Positions 37,919 to 49,363 of a stretch of DNA of 64,000 nt are shown piece by piece. Within the stretch, counting starts at the first letter, position 1. Every line of letters starts with the position of its first letter. The notes below the pieces were generated by a model. That model saw only the letters and a program-made list of their open reading frames with translations, was not told the DNA's origin and searched no databases. The position numbers were made by a program, and so were the translations under genes. The stretch comes from an uncultured Alphaproteobacteria bacterium (GTDB lineage Bacteria > Pseudomonadota > Alphaproteobacteria > RF32 > CAG-239): NCBI GenBank assembly GCA_944393685.1, contig CALYAW010000006.1, forward strand, positions 21,205-85,204, given 5' to 3'.

Positions 37919-39328
37919 ATGGATATAAATGATATTCAAAACATTGAGGCAAAAGATCTCTACAACATGACATTTGAAGAAATTGATGAAATTCAAAATG
38001 CCTTGAATGCTCATAACCTTGAATATATTGAAAAGGCTTTTCAGATGCACCGCATCAACTGTTCTGAAAGAGATTATCTGCTAGAATTTTTTCATGACGG
38101 AATGGCAGTTGAACGTGAGGTATATCGCACCTTATATGAAACATTTGGCCAACCCGAAAGAACCTGTTCCTATGATCCAACAACCGGCAAGGTAGCTACA
38201 GATAAGAATGGTCAAAAAATCAATTTTGGCCTAAAAGTTGTTACGCCTTTTGTCAATACACGCCTAGAATATCGCGACAAAAACATTAACCAGATTTTTG
38301 TTATCATGCCAAAAATGAAAAAAGCCAGTCGCGCAATCGAAAAAATTGAATCCGAATATGGTCTTGAATACCGTCAAAAATATAATACGGCCTTAGATCG
38401 TTTATTTGAAGATGAAGACCGTGATACATTTTGCGAAGCTATTCAAAATATTCCTCAAACAACCAATGATTTGCATGATATTTTACGTTTAACCATCACA
38501 TGCAAATACTTGACAGATGTTCAACGCATCAAGCGAAAATTGGTCGAAAACAAATCTTCATCTTTCTATATTGCCCCTGAAGAAATTCGAGACAGATTCT
38601 CCAAACCTCTGTCCCAAAATGAAAAAAAATATTATGACATAAAACTGATTATCCATCACAAAATGCCTAACGGAAAAATTTTGGATGTTGAAGCCCAACT
38701 AAAAATAGATACTCTTTATCAGGGAGACATTCTGACACACTCAATTTATGAAGAAATCAGGGAAACCGAAGCCATGTTGAGCAAAAAGAGGGCTCAGATG
38801 GATAGTTCGGAAATTCGTCAACAAGAAGCCAAAATAAAAATTCTGAATAATCGCATCGCACAAATAAACAAGGCTTTTATTCATCAATATAACATGGTTG
38901 TCTTAGACAAAGCGTTTCGTATTGAAAATGATGGTTATAGACCTTTACGAGTTCCTCCCGAGAACACGGATGGAACCTACAACCGCTGCCGCTCATTTAT
39001 CAGTGCGGAATATATGCCTGAATCTTATCAAGTATTCAATGGCAGTGAAGATTTCTCAGCCAACTCAGATCTTAACAAACTTTGCTATCTGCGCCTGATC
39101 GGAAAACTTCCCAACGATTTTGACATGTTTGCAGACACAGCCTCCAAACAAATCAATTATAAATTTTCGCGTTTAAGTTCTGCTGAAATTGAAAGATTTA
39201 ATGGTATAAATGAAGTTGCAATGCGCTACGAATCCGTTGTCAGGAAAAAAATTAATGATCGAGCAAAAGCCGATCACCCGACTGCCTATGTTGGTTTAAT
39301 CGCAAAAAAATCCGGAAAATCAAAATAA
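37919..39328 (+). CDS. Putative RelA/SpoT-like nucleotidyltransferase-fold protein
   Basis: 469 residues of uncertain function. Four blocks line up with the (p)ppGpp synthetase fold: PKMKKASRAIEKIE at about 131-144, DLHDILRLTITCKYLTDV at about 184-201 (family D..G.RI.......D), YYDIKLIIHH at about 238-247 (family GY.S.H), and DVEAQLKIDT with a following histidine H274 in ILTHSIYEE (family VEVQIRT...H..YK). A helical N-terminal region and a C-terminal region of about 180 residues flank the domain. There is no HD hydrolase or TGS domain. AGGAAAAG precedes the ATG at 37919; the upstream TTG at 37868 lacks one. Motif-based, unconfirmed. Confidence 0.5.
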   Translation: MDINDIQNIEAKDLYNMTFEEIDEIQNALNAHNLEYIEKAFQMHRINCSERDYLLEFFHDGMAVEREVYRTLYETFGQPERTCSYDPTTGKVATDKNGQKINFGLKVVTPFVNTRLEYRDKNINQIFVIMPKMKKASRAIEKIESEYGLEYRQKYNTALDRLFEDEDRDTFCEAIQNIPQTTNDLHDILRLTITCKYLTDVQRIKRKLVENKSSSFYIAPEEIRDRFSKPLSQNEKKYYDIKLIIHHKMPNGKILDVEAQLKIDTLYQGDILTHSIYEEIRETEAMLSKKRAQMDSSEIRQQEAKIKILNNRIAQINKAFIHQYNMVVLDKAFRIENDGYRPLRVPPENTDGTYNRCRSFISAEYMPESYQVFNGSEDFSANSDLNKLCYLRLIGKLPNDFDMFADTASKQINYKFSRLSSAEIERFNGINEVAMRYESVVRKKINDRAKADHPTAYVGLIAKKSGKSK

Positions 39329-39332
39329 ATCA

Positions 39333-39358
39333 ATACCCCGCTTTAACAAGCGGGGTAT
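39333..39358. terminator. Bidirectional terminator before atpC
   Basis: Perfect arms ATACCCCGCTT and AAGCGGGGTAT around TAAC. It lies between the convergent RelA/SpoT-like gene and the end of the atp operon. Confidence 0.75.
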
Positions 39359-39361
39359 GCT

Positions 39362-39835
39362 CTATTCTCCGGCCATTTCTGAAGAATCATTTATCGGCTT
39401 TGGTTTTTTGAGTACAAATTTTCCTTTTTTTCGCGAAAAGACATTAAGAGTACGCAAATAACGTTTGCGTGTTCCGACCAAATAATTAACAATCATGGCA
39501 TAGAACAAACGCTCGTTTTCATCTTTTGCCACAGCCAGCTTCTCTTTAGCAGAAGCAATACTGATATCATTATAAGCGATAATATCCTGCGTCATAACTT
39601 TACAATAATTATCCGAGACGTCAGCAACTCCGGAATATATAAAGTAACGTTCCAAAATTTCACCTTTAGCGCTGAGCAACTGTAACAAACCATAATCCAA
39701 TACAAAAACACTTGGCGCTCGGTCAGGTAAAATCTCAACATCTGCGCGTACTGCAGGCAAAATCACACCCTGAGCTTTAGTATTCAAGAAAGTTCTTGTC
39801 GGCAGCTCTATCGTCAGATTAAATTCCGTACTCAT
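39362..39835 (-). CDS. atpC: ATP synthase F1 subunit epsilon
   Basis: 157-residue subunit of the central stalk, which regulates ATP hydrolysis. It has the N-terminal beta-sandwich start FNLTIELPTRTF and the family pattern VEILPDRAP with a hydrophobic strand VLDYGLLQLLS. The C-terminal part (residues 95-157) is basic and diverges from the usual two-helix hairpin, although the YNDISIASAKEKLAVAKDENER helix is present. It is the last gene of the operon, 56 bases after atpD. Confidence 0.85.
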   Translation of the reverse strand: MSTEFNLTIELPTRTFLNTKAQGVILPAVRADVEILPDRAPSVFVLDYGLLQLLSAKGEILERYFIYSGVADVSDNYCKVMTQDIIAYNDISIASAKEKLAVAKDENERLFYAMIVNYLVGTRKRYLRTLNVFSRKKGKFVLKKPKPINDSSEMAGE

Positions 39836-39891
39836 ACTATTCTTCCCTTCATCCTCTTAAAGCACTCCTAAAAATACAGAGCATTTCAAGT

Positions 39892-41502
<1,611 letters not shown>

Positions 41503-41543
41503 TTAATTCTCCTCTTTCTTTATCCGAATAAGCCGGCATAAAA

Positions 41544-42452
41544 TTATAATGCTTCCGCCCCGGAAATAATTTCAATCAACTCAGTTGTAATTGCATTCTG
41601 CCGCAAACGATTATATTTAAGCGTCAATTTTGATATCATATCTTTGGCATTTCGAGTTGCATTATCCATAGAAGTCATTCGAGCTCCATGCTCTGAAGCC
41701 TGAGAGTTTAACAAAGCTTGAAACAAAACAGATGTTAAAGACATCAACAAGACATCTATCAAAATTTTATCTTTGGGTGCGTCATAATCATAAAACGCCT
41801 CATTAGATTTAAGATTAAATTTCTCATCATCTGTATCAATCTCAAAAGGAATAAACTGCTGACACTTAACCTCGCGACTGACGGCAGAAGCAAAATGAGT
41901 ATAAATTATCTCACAAACATCAAACTGCCCTTCTGTATAAGCAGCCAACAAGGGCTCAGCGATTCCTTGTAACTCCTGATAATCGGCTCCTTTAGAGGCA
42001 ACTCCGGATAATACTTTTATTTCCAAGTTTTCAAAACGCCGTCGCAAACTATCACCCACTTTTTTGCCGATAGCCAAAACCGTAACAGTTTTTCCAGCTT
42101 TTTGTAATTCCCGAATTCTTTTAACAGCCTCTCGCAAAACATATGCATTATAACTTCCGCACAAACCACGATCTGATGAAAAAACCACTATACGATAAAC
42201 ATCGTCTTTTTCTACAGGTAATACCATACGCGGAAAGAAATACTCAACCTGCCCTGTTGCTTGCTCTTGTTTCATGTCTTTAAGCAATCGGCCAATAACT
42301 TTAAGCAGATTTTCATTATATGTTTGTGATTTAACAAGCACATCCTGAGCCCGACGCAGCCGAGCAGCTGCCACCATTTTCATAGCAGATGTAATCTTCT
42401 GCGTCGATTTAATACTGCCGATTCTCGTACGTAACTCTTTTAAGCTTGCCAT
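41544..42452 (-). CDS. atpG: ATP synthase F1 subunit gamma
   Basis: Rotary central-stalk subunit of 302 residues. Conserved ends are visible: MASLKELRTRIGSIKSTQKITSAM at the N-terminus and the C-terminal helix MDNATRNAKDMISKLTLKYNRLRQ. The middle FSSDRGLCGSYN block is standard. It lies 4 bases after atpA and 41 bases before atpD. Confidence 0.97.
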   Translation of the reverse strand: MASLKELRTRIGSIKSTQKITSAMKMVAAARLRRAQDVLVKSQTYNENLLKVIGRLLKDMKQEQATGQVEYFFPRMVLPVEKDDVYRIVVFSSDRGLCGSYNAYVLREAVKRIRELQKAGKTVTVLAIGKKVGDSLRRRFENLEIKVLSGVASKGADYQELQGIAEPLLAAYTEGQFDVCEIIYTHFASAVSREVKCQQFIPFEIDTDDEKFNLKSNEAFYDYDAPKDKILIDVLLMSLTSVLFQALLNSQASEHGARMTSMDNATRNAKDMISKLTLKYNRLRQNAITTELIEIISGAEAL

Positions 42453-42456
42453 ATTA

Positions 42457-44010
42457 TTACGCCACCTTTTCTAAGGTTTCGCTGTAACGTTGCGAAAAAG
42501 ATTTATAGAACTCTGCCAATTTCCCTTCCAATTCGTCAGAAATAACCTTATTAGTTTCAATTTCTGTCAACAATTCCGGATAATTAGCTCTTATATCCTG
42601 TAATGCTTTTTCTTCAAAATCCCGCACTTTATCAATCGGCAAAGTATCCAAATAACCTCTAACACCGGCATAAATGGCAACAACTTCTTCAGCCACACTC
42701 ATTGGATGGTATTGCGGTTGTTTGAGCATTTCTGTCAAACGGGCACCTCGTGCAAGCAAGTTTTTGGTAGCTTGATCAAGATCTGAAGCAAACTGAGCAA
42801 ACGAAGCCATTTCACGATACTGAGCCAAATCCAATTTCATAGTTCCGGCCACTTGTTTCATAGCTTTAATTTGAGCGGCGGATCCGACACGAGAAACCGA
42901 AATACCGACATTAACCGCAGGACGGACACCTTGATAAAACAAACCTGTCTCCAAAAATATTTGTCCGTCAGTAATGGAAATAACATTAGTCGGAATATAA
43001 GCGGAAACATCACCGGCTTGCGTCTCAATCACCGGCAAAGCCGTCAAAGAACCGGCTCCTTTATCATCGCTCATTTTTGCCGCACGTTCAAGCAAACGAG
43101 AATGCAAATAGAATACATCACCAGGATAGGCCTCACGCCCTGGGGGACGACGAAGTAACAAAGACATCTGACGATAAGCTGTTGCTTGTTTTGATAAGTC
43201 ATCATAAAAGATAACGGCATGCATTCCGTTGTCTCTGAAATATTCGCCCATAGCACATCCGGAATACGGCGCAATATATTGCATAGGAGCCGGATCGGAA
43301 GCTGTCGCTGCAACAACAATCGTATAATCCAAAGCACCATAGTCTTTCAGAGTTTTAACAACTTGAGCCACAGTAGAGCGCTTTTGCCCAATAGCAACAT
43401 AAACACAATACAGCTTATCTTTTTCAGATTTTGCTTTGTCATTAATTTTTTTCTGATTAATGATGGTATCAAGAATAATAGCCGTTTTACCGGTTTGGCG
43501 ATCACCAATAATCAATTCACGCTGCCCTCTTCCGATAGGAATAAGAGAGTCTACTATTTTCAATCCGGTCTGCATTGGTTCATGCACGGATCGTCTGGGA
43601 ATAATACCTGGAGCCTTTACTTCAGAGCGACTATGTTCTTTAGCTTTAATCGGCCCTTTTCCATCAATTGGCTCACCCAAAGCATCAACGACACGTCCCA
43701 GTAATTCTTTACCAACAGGTACGCTCACAATCTGATCGGTGCGTTTAACCATGTCGCCTTCTTTAACTTTTTGGTCAGCACCAAAAATAACTACGCCGAC
43801 ATTATCCTCTTCCAAGTTCAAGGCCATTCCTTTAACACCGCTTTCAAATTCGACCAGCTCACCGGACTGAACTTTATCCAAACCATAAACGCGAGCAATT
43901 CCATCTCCGACCGAGAGCACTTTTCCAACTTGAGCCACATCGACACCAATGTCCGAATGAGCAATTTTGTCCTTGATAATGGAAGATATTTCACTGGCAG
44001 ATACCGACAT
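42457..44010 (-). CDS. atpA: ATP synthase F1 subunit alpha
   Basis: Non-catalytic nucleotide-binding subunit, 517 residues. The P-loop is [13 protein letters not shown], and the blocks [43 protein letters not shown] and [15 protein letters not shown] are standard. Its start overlaps the atpH stop (TAATG), so the two are coupled. Confidence 0.98.
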   Translation of the reverse strand: MSVSASEISSIIKDKIAHSDIGVDVAQVGKVLSVGDGIARVYGLDKVQSGELVEFESGVKGMALNLEEDNVGVVIFGADQKVKEGDMVKRTDQIVSVPVGKELLGRVVDALGEPIDGKGPIKAKEHSRSEVKAPGIIPRRSVHEPMQTGLKIVDSLIPIGRGQRELIIGDRQTGKTAIILDTIINQKKINDKAKSEKDKLYCVYVAIGQKRSTVAQVVKTLKDYGALDYTIVVAATASDPAPMQYIAPYSGCAMGEYFRDNGMHAVIFYDDLSKQATAYRQMSLLLRRPPGREAYPGDVFYLHSRLLERAAKMSDDKGAGSLTALPVIETQAGDVSAYIPTNVISITDGQIFLETGLFYQGVRPAVNVGISVSRVGSAAQIKAMKQVAGTMKLDLAQYREMASFAQFASDLDQATKNLLARGARLTEMLKQPQYHPMSVAEEVVAIYAGVRGYLDTLPIDKVRDFEEKALQDIRANYPELLTEIETNKVISDELEGKLAEFYKSFSQRYSETLEKVA

Positions 44011-44564
44011 TATCTATCACCTTTCATCATAATTTCCAAACGATTTAATTTATTGACCAACGTGTCATCTATCATATTTGAACCAAATTTAACACGCAAG
44101 CCACCCAAAATCTCTGGGGTTATAGTATAAGAAACCACAATTTTTTTACCCAAAGATTTCTCTAAATTACTTTTTAATTTTTTATCCTGAGACGTAGACA
44201 ACGGCTTAACACAGTCTACCTCAACCTCGACAATATTCTTTTTTTGATAGTAAAGATGTCGAAATGCTTCAAGTATCAAACTCAATTCTGCAAAACGTCG
44301 ATTCTCCAAAACCACCTCAAGACAATGCAAGGTCTCTTTATCCAGACCAATTTTCTGAGAAATAGCTTTAAGCATTTCTTTTTTAGATACATCATCCAAT
44401 AACGGATTTGCCATATACATAATAAAATCTGTGTTTTTTCTAATAGCAGGAAGAAGTTTTTGTATATCAGCAAATACCCCCTCCAAGTTATTCTTTTCAA
44501 GAGCTGCCGCATACAATGCATTGGCATAAGTTGTCGCTATTTTTGTTTTTGAAATTTTCTTCAC
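44010..44564 (-). CDS. atpH: ATP synthase F1 subunit delta
   Basis: Peripheral-stalk subunit of 184 residues, first gene of the atpHAGDC operon. The start [21 protein letters not shown] and the C-terminal [24 protein letters not shown] are family signatures. The start codon is GTG at 44564, with weak ribosome-binding complementarity. The F0 genes are not in the window, as is usual in alphaproteobacteria, where F1 and F0 operons are separate. Confidence 0.93.
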   Translation of the reverse strand: MKKISKTKIATTYANALYAAALEKNNLEGVFADIQKLLPAIRKNTDFIMYMANPLLDDVSKKEMLKAISQKIGLDKETLHCLEVVLENRRFAELSLILEAFRHLYYQKKNIVEVEVDCVKPLSTSQDKKLKSNLEKSLGKKIVVSYTITPEILGGLRVKFGSNMIDDTLVNKLNRLEIMMKGDR

Positions 44565-44594
44565 GTTTGCTAACTCTGTTATCTCATAAAACTT

Positions 44595-44622
44595 GCTATA
44601 TCATATCCGTCAATAGTTTCAA
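44595..44622 (-). promoter_or_regulatory. Probable atp operon promoter
   Basis: On the minus strand TTGAAA (44622-44617), a 16-base spacer, then TATAGC (44600-44595), about 30 bases before the atpH start. The rest of 44565-44700 is AT-rich and otherwise empty. Confidence 0.4.
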
Positions 44623-44700
44623 ATTTCTTAATAAGAATAATCAGTTATTTAAAAATAAAAAGTCATTTTATCAATTTACCGACAGAAGTATTCTTGAAGC

Positions 44701-46872
44701 CTAATAAAATGAATAAGGATCGACATCCACTTCCACTCTAACATTAGAGGGTATCGGAATTTTCTTCAACCATTCTTTTAGTAAATCCTGAATTTTCACG
44801 TTTTTTGACGTTTTGAGCAACAAGCGATAACGATATTTTCCTCTCAGAATAAAGATTGGAGCCGGAGCCGGGCCAAGAGTTGAAGCCTCTGAGTTGTTCC
44901 ATGCCGTTTGACCTAATAAGATAGCCGTTTTTTCCACTTCTTCTTTTTTATTTCCAGACACGATAATTGCAGCCAATTTTCCATAAGGGGGCATTTTTAA
45001 GACGCGTCTGGTCTTTTTTTCCAAAGCCAAAAATTTATCGGCATCGTTAGCAAGCAAAGCCTGCAAAACAGCATTTTCAGGATATAACGTCTGCACATAA
45101 ACAATTCCTTTTTTTTCACCTCTTCCTGCTCTACCCGATACTTGCGACAAGAGTTGAAAAGTTCGTTCACTGGCACGCAAATCACTTCCCATCAATCCCA
45201 AATCAGCATCAACAATTCCCACCAACGTCAAAGCCGGAAAGTGGTGGCCTTTTGCCAAAATCTGCGTCCCGATAAGAATATCAATTTTTCCATTTTCCAT
45301 TTCTTTAATAACTTCGGAAACTTCTTTATAATTTGTGGTTATATCACTGGACAAAACTCTAACCTTTGCCAAAGGAAACCTAAAACGCACCTCTTCGGCA
45401 ATTCTCTCAACTCCGGGACCACAAGCCGTTAAACCTGTTTCGGAATGACATTCGGGACATTCTTTAGGAATTGGTATCATATGTCCGCAATGATGACAAA
45501 TAAGTTTTCCTACATTTCGATGTTCCGTCAGCCACGCCGTACAATTTGGACATTGAATACGATGCCCGCAATCTCGACAAATCACCAAGGGGGCATACCC
45601 GCGGCGATTCAAAAACAAAACGGTTTGTTCACCTTTTTCATAATTATTTTTAATCTGTTCTACCAATGTTGGTGACAACCAAGACACTCCCCAAGATCCT
45701 TTAATTGGTTTATCAATTTTAAGATCTATTATCTTAATGTCTGGGAGCTGAGCTTGAGCATATCTGCTATTTAAGCGTACTTCATCATACTTTCCGCACT
45801 CAACATTAGCCACAGTTTCCAAATCAGGTGTCGCCGTTGATAAAATGACAGGAATTTGCTCAAATTTTCCACGCATAACAGCCATATCCCGTCCCTGATA
45901 ATTAACCACATCTTCTTGCTTAAAAGACTGATCATGGCTCTCATCCACCACAATCAACCCCAAATCGGCATACGGCAAAAAGAGAGCAGATCTGGCACCG
46001 ATAACAACTTTTGCTTCTCCTTGGCACACAGCTCTCCATGTATCAGCCCGTTCTGAATTACCTAATGCTGAGTGCCATTTTGCAGGTTTCACACCGAAAC
46101 GCTTTTCAAAACGTCCCAACCATTGCGAAGTCAAACCTATTTCCGGCACCAAAATCAAAACTTGCTTTCCCTGCCGAAAAGCCTCTGCAACAGCTTCAAA
46201 ATAGACCTCTGTCTTACCAGAGCCCGTTACCCCGTTTAACAATGTCACACGGAATCCGCGACCAATTTTTCTGACCAACAAGTCAGCTGCCGATTTTTGT
46301 TCAGAAGTAAGTTTAACTTTTTGAAAATCAGGATATGGTATATTAAATAATCTTTTTTTCTCAATCAAAACCGGACGCAAAACTCCGGCATCAATCATAG
46401 CTTTAATAACACTTTGCCCAACACCGGCACCGGCAGCAATCTCTGTTCTGTTAAAAGGAGCAAACTTCAAAAAATCCATTACTCTCCACCGAGCATCAGA
46501 GTTTTTAAGTTTTGCTTCTGCCAAAGTTTTACCAGACAATTCATAAAGGACATTCATTTTGGGATTGTCAAAAACACCTTTGACACACAAAACCATACGC
46601 AAAACCAGCCCCATAAAAGCCATATTATAAGAGGCTACGAATTCAATAAATTTCATTAATTCAGGCTGCAAGGGAGGAAAACTAAACTTTTCCATTATCG
46701 GCTTTATTTTAGCATCATCCAATTTACTGGATCTTCCCATTTTCCAAACAACCCCGACAACAACATCACGCCCAAAAGGAACCCGAACAATCTCTCCTAA
46801 CATAATGTTATCTTCGGTTTTGTAATCAAACGGTTCATTAAAAGGTAACGGCAACAAGACACCGACAATCAT
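44701..46872 (-). CDS. priA: Primosomal protein N' (replication restart helicase)
   Basis: 3'-5' helicase that restarts stalled forks, 723 residues. The N-terminal DNA-binding region (VLLPLPFNEPFDYKT), Walker A GVTGSGKTEVYFE, the DEAH-box form VVDESHDQSFKQ, and LFLNRRGYAPLVIC leading into the zinc-binding cysteine cluster CRDCGHRIQCPNC ... CHHCG ... CPEC are all present. It lies upstream of the atp operon on the same strand, a common alphaproteobacterial neighbourhood, and is divergent from xerC. Confidence 0.96.
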   Translation of the reverse strand: MIVGVLLPLPFNEPFDYKTEDNIMLGEIVRVPFGRDVVVGVVWKMGRSSKLDDAKIKPIMEKFSFPPLQPELMKFIEFVASYNMAFMGLVLRMVLCVKGVFDNPKMNVLYELSGKTLAEAKLKNSDARWRVMDFLKFAPFNRTEIAAGAGVGQSVIKAMIDAGVLRPVLIEKKRLFNIPYPDFQKVKLTSEQKSAADLLVRKIGRGFRVTLLNGVTGSGKTEVYFEAVAEAFRQGKQVLILVPEIGLTSQWLGRFEKRFGVKPAKWHSALGNSERADTWRAVCQGEAKVVIGARSALFLPYADLGLIVVDESHDQSFKQEDVVNYQGRDMAVMRGKFEQIPVILSTATPDLETVANVECGKYDEVRLNSRYAQAQLPDIKIIDLKIDKPIKGSWGVSWLSPTLVEQIKNNYEKGEQTVLFLNRRGYAPLVICRDCGHRIQCPNCTAWLTEHRNVGKLICHHCGHMIPIPKECPECHSETGLTACGPGVERIAEEVRFRFPLAKVRVLSSDITTNYKEVSEVIKEMENGKIDILIGTQILAKGHHFPALTLVGIVDADLGLMGSDLRASERTFQLLSQVSGRAGRGEKKGIVYVQTLYPENAVLQALLANDADKFLALEKKTRRVLKMPPYGKLAAIIVSGNKKEEVEKTAILLGQTAWNNSEASTLGPAPAPIFILRGKYRYRLLLKTSKNVKIQDLLKEWLKKIPIPSNVRVEVDVDPYSFY

Positions 46873-46995
46873 AACATCATCATCCTCCGCCGCCCATCAT
46901 ACAACAACAGCCACAAAATAAAAACCGCAAACGCACAAAAATCCCCACAAAAAACTTAAATAAGTTTTAACCTAAATTGAGCTAGACTAACAAAT

Positions 46996-47934
46996 ATGAA
47001 AACAGAAATAAAATACAAAGCACAGTCTGAGGTTATTGAGCAAATCCACCGCTGGCAAATATGGTTGAGCAAAGAGCGTTGTTTTTCACCGCATACCGTT
47101 GATGCTTATTCAAGAGATCTCAATACTTTTTTAGATTTTTTAAACAATTACCAAAGAAGCTTGCCTTCTCTCTCGGATCTTGAAAAAATAGAAGTTCGAG
47201 GATTTCGAGCTTACTTAAGTGCACGGGCCGACAAACATGTTGAAAAAACGTCTTTGGCCAGAGAACTTTCCAGTCTCAAAAACTTTTTCAAATATTTGGC
47301 AAGTAAAAATGTCATAAATAACAGTGCGATAAGTATTATTTCCTCACCGCGCCTTCCCAAAACACTCCCCAAAGCGCTTGACATAGATCAAACTTTTAAC
47401 GTTTTGGATATTGCGGGAAACTTTGCCAAAAAAGAGTGGCAAGGGCTTAGAGATGTCGCCATTTTTACAATATTATACGGATGTGGTTTGCGAATTTCTG
47501 AAGCCCTGTCTCTCAATCGTGGTGATATCGACCATAACGATTTCCTAAAAATAAAAGGTAAAGGCAACAAAGAACGTTTAGTTCCTATACTGCCTATTGT
47601 TGTTGAAAAAATAAATGCCTACCTATCGGCTTGCCCCTATGATATCAAAAACGGAGAACCGCTTTTCTTAGGCGCAAGAGGCGAGCGATTAAGTCCGCGT
47701 ATTGTGCAACGAACACTGGAAAAAATTCGGGCTTATCTGGGCCTTCCTGATACATTGACGCCCCATGCTCTCCGCCATTCTTTCGCGACTCACCTTTTGG
47801 CTGAGGGAACCAATTTACGCGCCATTCAAGAACTTCTAGGTCATGCGTCCCTCTCGACAACCCAGCGCTATACTGATGTCCACATCGAAACTCTCCAAAA
47901 AGAATATCGACAAGCACATCCTTTAGAAAAATGA
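46996..47934 (+). CDS. xerC: Tyrosine recombinase XerC
   Basis: Resolves chromosome dimers at dif with XerD. 312 residues. An N-terminal SAM-like core-binding domain lies at about residues 14-105. The catalytic set is Arg166 (CGLRISEAL), Lys189 (KGKGNKERLVP), His257 and Arg260 (HALRHSFATHLL), His283 (LLGHASLSTTQ) and nucleophile Tyr292 (QRYTDVH). The XerC rather than XerD assignment rests on neighbourhood next to priA. A weak terminator at 47945 follows. Confidence 0.92.
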   Translation: MKTEIKYKAQSEVIEQIHRWQIWLSKERCFSPHTVDAYSRDLNTFLDFLNNYQRSLPSLSDLEKIEVRGFRAYLSARADKHVEKTSLARELSSLKNFFKYLASKNVINNSAISIISSPRLPKTLPKALDIDQTFNVLDIAGNFAKKEWQGLRDVAIFTILYGCGLRISEALSLNRGDIDHNDFLKIKGKGNKERLVPILPIVVEKINAYLSACPYDIKNGEPLFLGARGERLSPRIVQRTLEKIRAYLGLPDTLTPHALRHSFATHLLAEGTNLRAIQELLGHASLSTTQRYTDVHIETLQKEYRQAHPLEK

Positions 47935-47944
47935 GTATAAAAAA

Positions 47945-47964
47945 ACCGGCATATCACAGCCGGT
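47945..47964. terminator. Terminator between xerC and rpmG
   Basis: ACCGGC-ATATCACA-GCCGGT hairpin. On the minus strand it is followed by a run of T residues, so it works best for rpmG; it may also stop xerC. Confidence 0.75.
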
Positions 47965-47987
47965 CTTATATTTCGTTTGCAGAAAGA

Positions 47988-48155
47988 TTACTTTAATTTC
48001 TTCTCAACGAACTCTTCATGTTTCTTTGACTTTTTATCATATTTTTTCAAAGTCAATTTTTCCGGATGAGTTCTCGGATTCTTTTCTGCTAAATAAAACG
48101 TACCGGTACCGGCTGTACTTTCCAATTTTACTTTTACTTTAATTGCTTTTGCCAT
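47988..48155 (-). CDS. rpmG: 50S ribosomal protein L33
   Basis: 55-residue ribosomal protein, opening MAKAIKVKVKLESTAGTGTF, with YLAEKNPRTHPEKLTLKKYD and a Lys-rich tail ending EKKLK. The zinc-binding CxxC pairs are absent, so this is the cysteine-free (C-) form usual in alphaproteobacteria. It is read from ATG 48155 to stop 47988. Confidence 0.95.
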   Translation of the reverse strand: MAKAIKVKVKLESTAGTGTFYLAEKNPRTHPEKLTLKKYDKKSKKHEEFVEKKLK

Positions 48156-48249
48156 TGTCTTATACTCTTCTTTTCTAAATTAAGATTCACAATATTTAGG
48201 CGTACTATACATTTTTTTTGCCCTCTGTCAACTAGAATCTCAATATTTT

Positions 48250-49350
48250 TTATAATTCAAGTAATTGCTTTGCTGCTTTTAGCTCCAATTCGCTATCTTC
48301 ACGCGCCTCTTGCAAACATAAATTCACTTTGCCGATAGCCAACAAATTATCAATATTCTTGCTTTCTGGCATTTCATAGGTACAAACATCGGGAACAATA
48401 CCTTTTTTATGTAATTTTCGTCCTGAAGGCGTATAAAAATAAGCACTTGTTAAAGATAATACCCCGCCGCCTGGTAAATAAATCAGATTCTGAATACTCC
48501 CTTTTCCGAAAGTAGCGGTTCCGACCACTTTTGCTCGCCCCTGTTCTTGCAACGCTGCGGTCAAAACTTCTGCTGCGGAGGCCGTTTGAGCATCAACTAA
48601 AACCACCATAGGAGCTCCATTAGTAATATCACCATCATGAGCAACATAGTAAGTCAAAGAATCTTCCTCACGTCCTTTTACAGAAACAACAATCGCTTCA
48701 TCCAAAAACAAATCTGCTGTCTTAATTGCTTCACCAAGCATTCCACCCGGACTTCCGCGCAAATCTAAAATTATTCCCTTAAAACCGGAATGACCTCTAA
48801 CGGCTTTTGTTACTTCTTCAACCGTAAAATTATTAAAAGCAACAATTTTCAAATATAAATTCTCACCCTCCATTCGACTGCCGAAATTACGCTGATGTTT
48901 GGGACGATCTGCTTTCCAATCACCCAGACTTGGATAATATTTGCTGTCTTCATCTAAAACCTTTACCATCTCGGCACTCATATGATCAATAATTTCAAAA
49001 TCATACTGCCGTGCTTTGGCTGACTTCTCCAAAGCCTCGTCAACTATCTTTCCGCTGAGTTCTGCCCATGCATGAACATCAAAAGCATCTTTGGGTTTAT
49101 ACAAAGATTTCTGTAATCTTCCTCCATAATACAGACTGACTTTATCTCTATCATCTCCCACTCGCAATTGATTATCTGTTTTACTAAGGCCTTTAAGCTC
49201 GGCAACGGCAATTTTCTCAATATTTATCGGTTGAACATATTGCGCCGGAAGCTGTTGATAGAGCACCAAAAAACTATCTTCTTCAGCAGCCTGAACCACA
49301 CTAATCATAAAACACAAGCCGACAACAACACTCAAAATTTTAAACAACAT
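48250..49350 (-). CDS. S41-family (CtpA-like) periplasmic serine protease
   Basis: Carboxy-terminal-processing-type protease, 366 residues from ATG 49350 (AAAGGA upstream); the longer frame to 49458 would overlap rnr and spoil the signal peptide. The signal peptide MLFKILSVVVGLCFMISVVQA is clear. The S41 core has ILDLRGSPGGML, the nucleophile Ser in DAQTASAAEVL and the general-base Lys in TFGKGSIQ. The usual PDZ domain between the N-terminal helices and the S41 core is missing: LDEDSKYY is followed within about 25 residues by the core strand GENLYLKIVAFN. Third gene after xthA and rnr. Confidence 0.85.
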   Translation of the reverse strand: MLFKILSVVVGLCFMISVVQAAEEDSFLVLYQQLPAQYVQPINIEKIAVAELKGLSKTDNQLRVGDDRDKVSLYYGGRLQKSLYKPKDAFDVHAWAELSGKIVDEALEKSAKARQYDFEIIDHMSAEMVKVLDEDSKYYPSLGDWKADRPKHQRNFGSRMEGENLYLKIVAFNNFTVEEVTKAVRGHSGFKGIILDLRGSPGGMLGEAIKTADLFLDEAIVVSVKGREEDSLTYYVAHDGDITNGAPMVVLVDAQTASAAEVLTAALQEQGRAKVVGTATFGKGSIQNLIYLPGGGVLSLTSAYFYTPSGRKLHKKGIVPDVCTYEMPESKNIDNLLAIGKVNLCLQEAREDSELELKAAKQLLEL

Positions 49351-49363
49351 ATTCAATCCTTTT

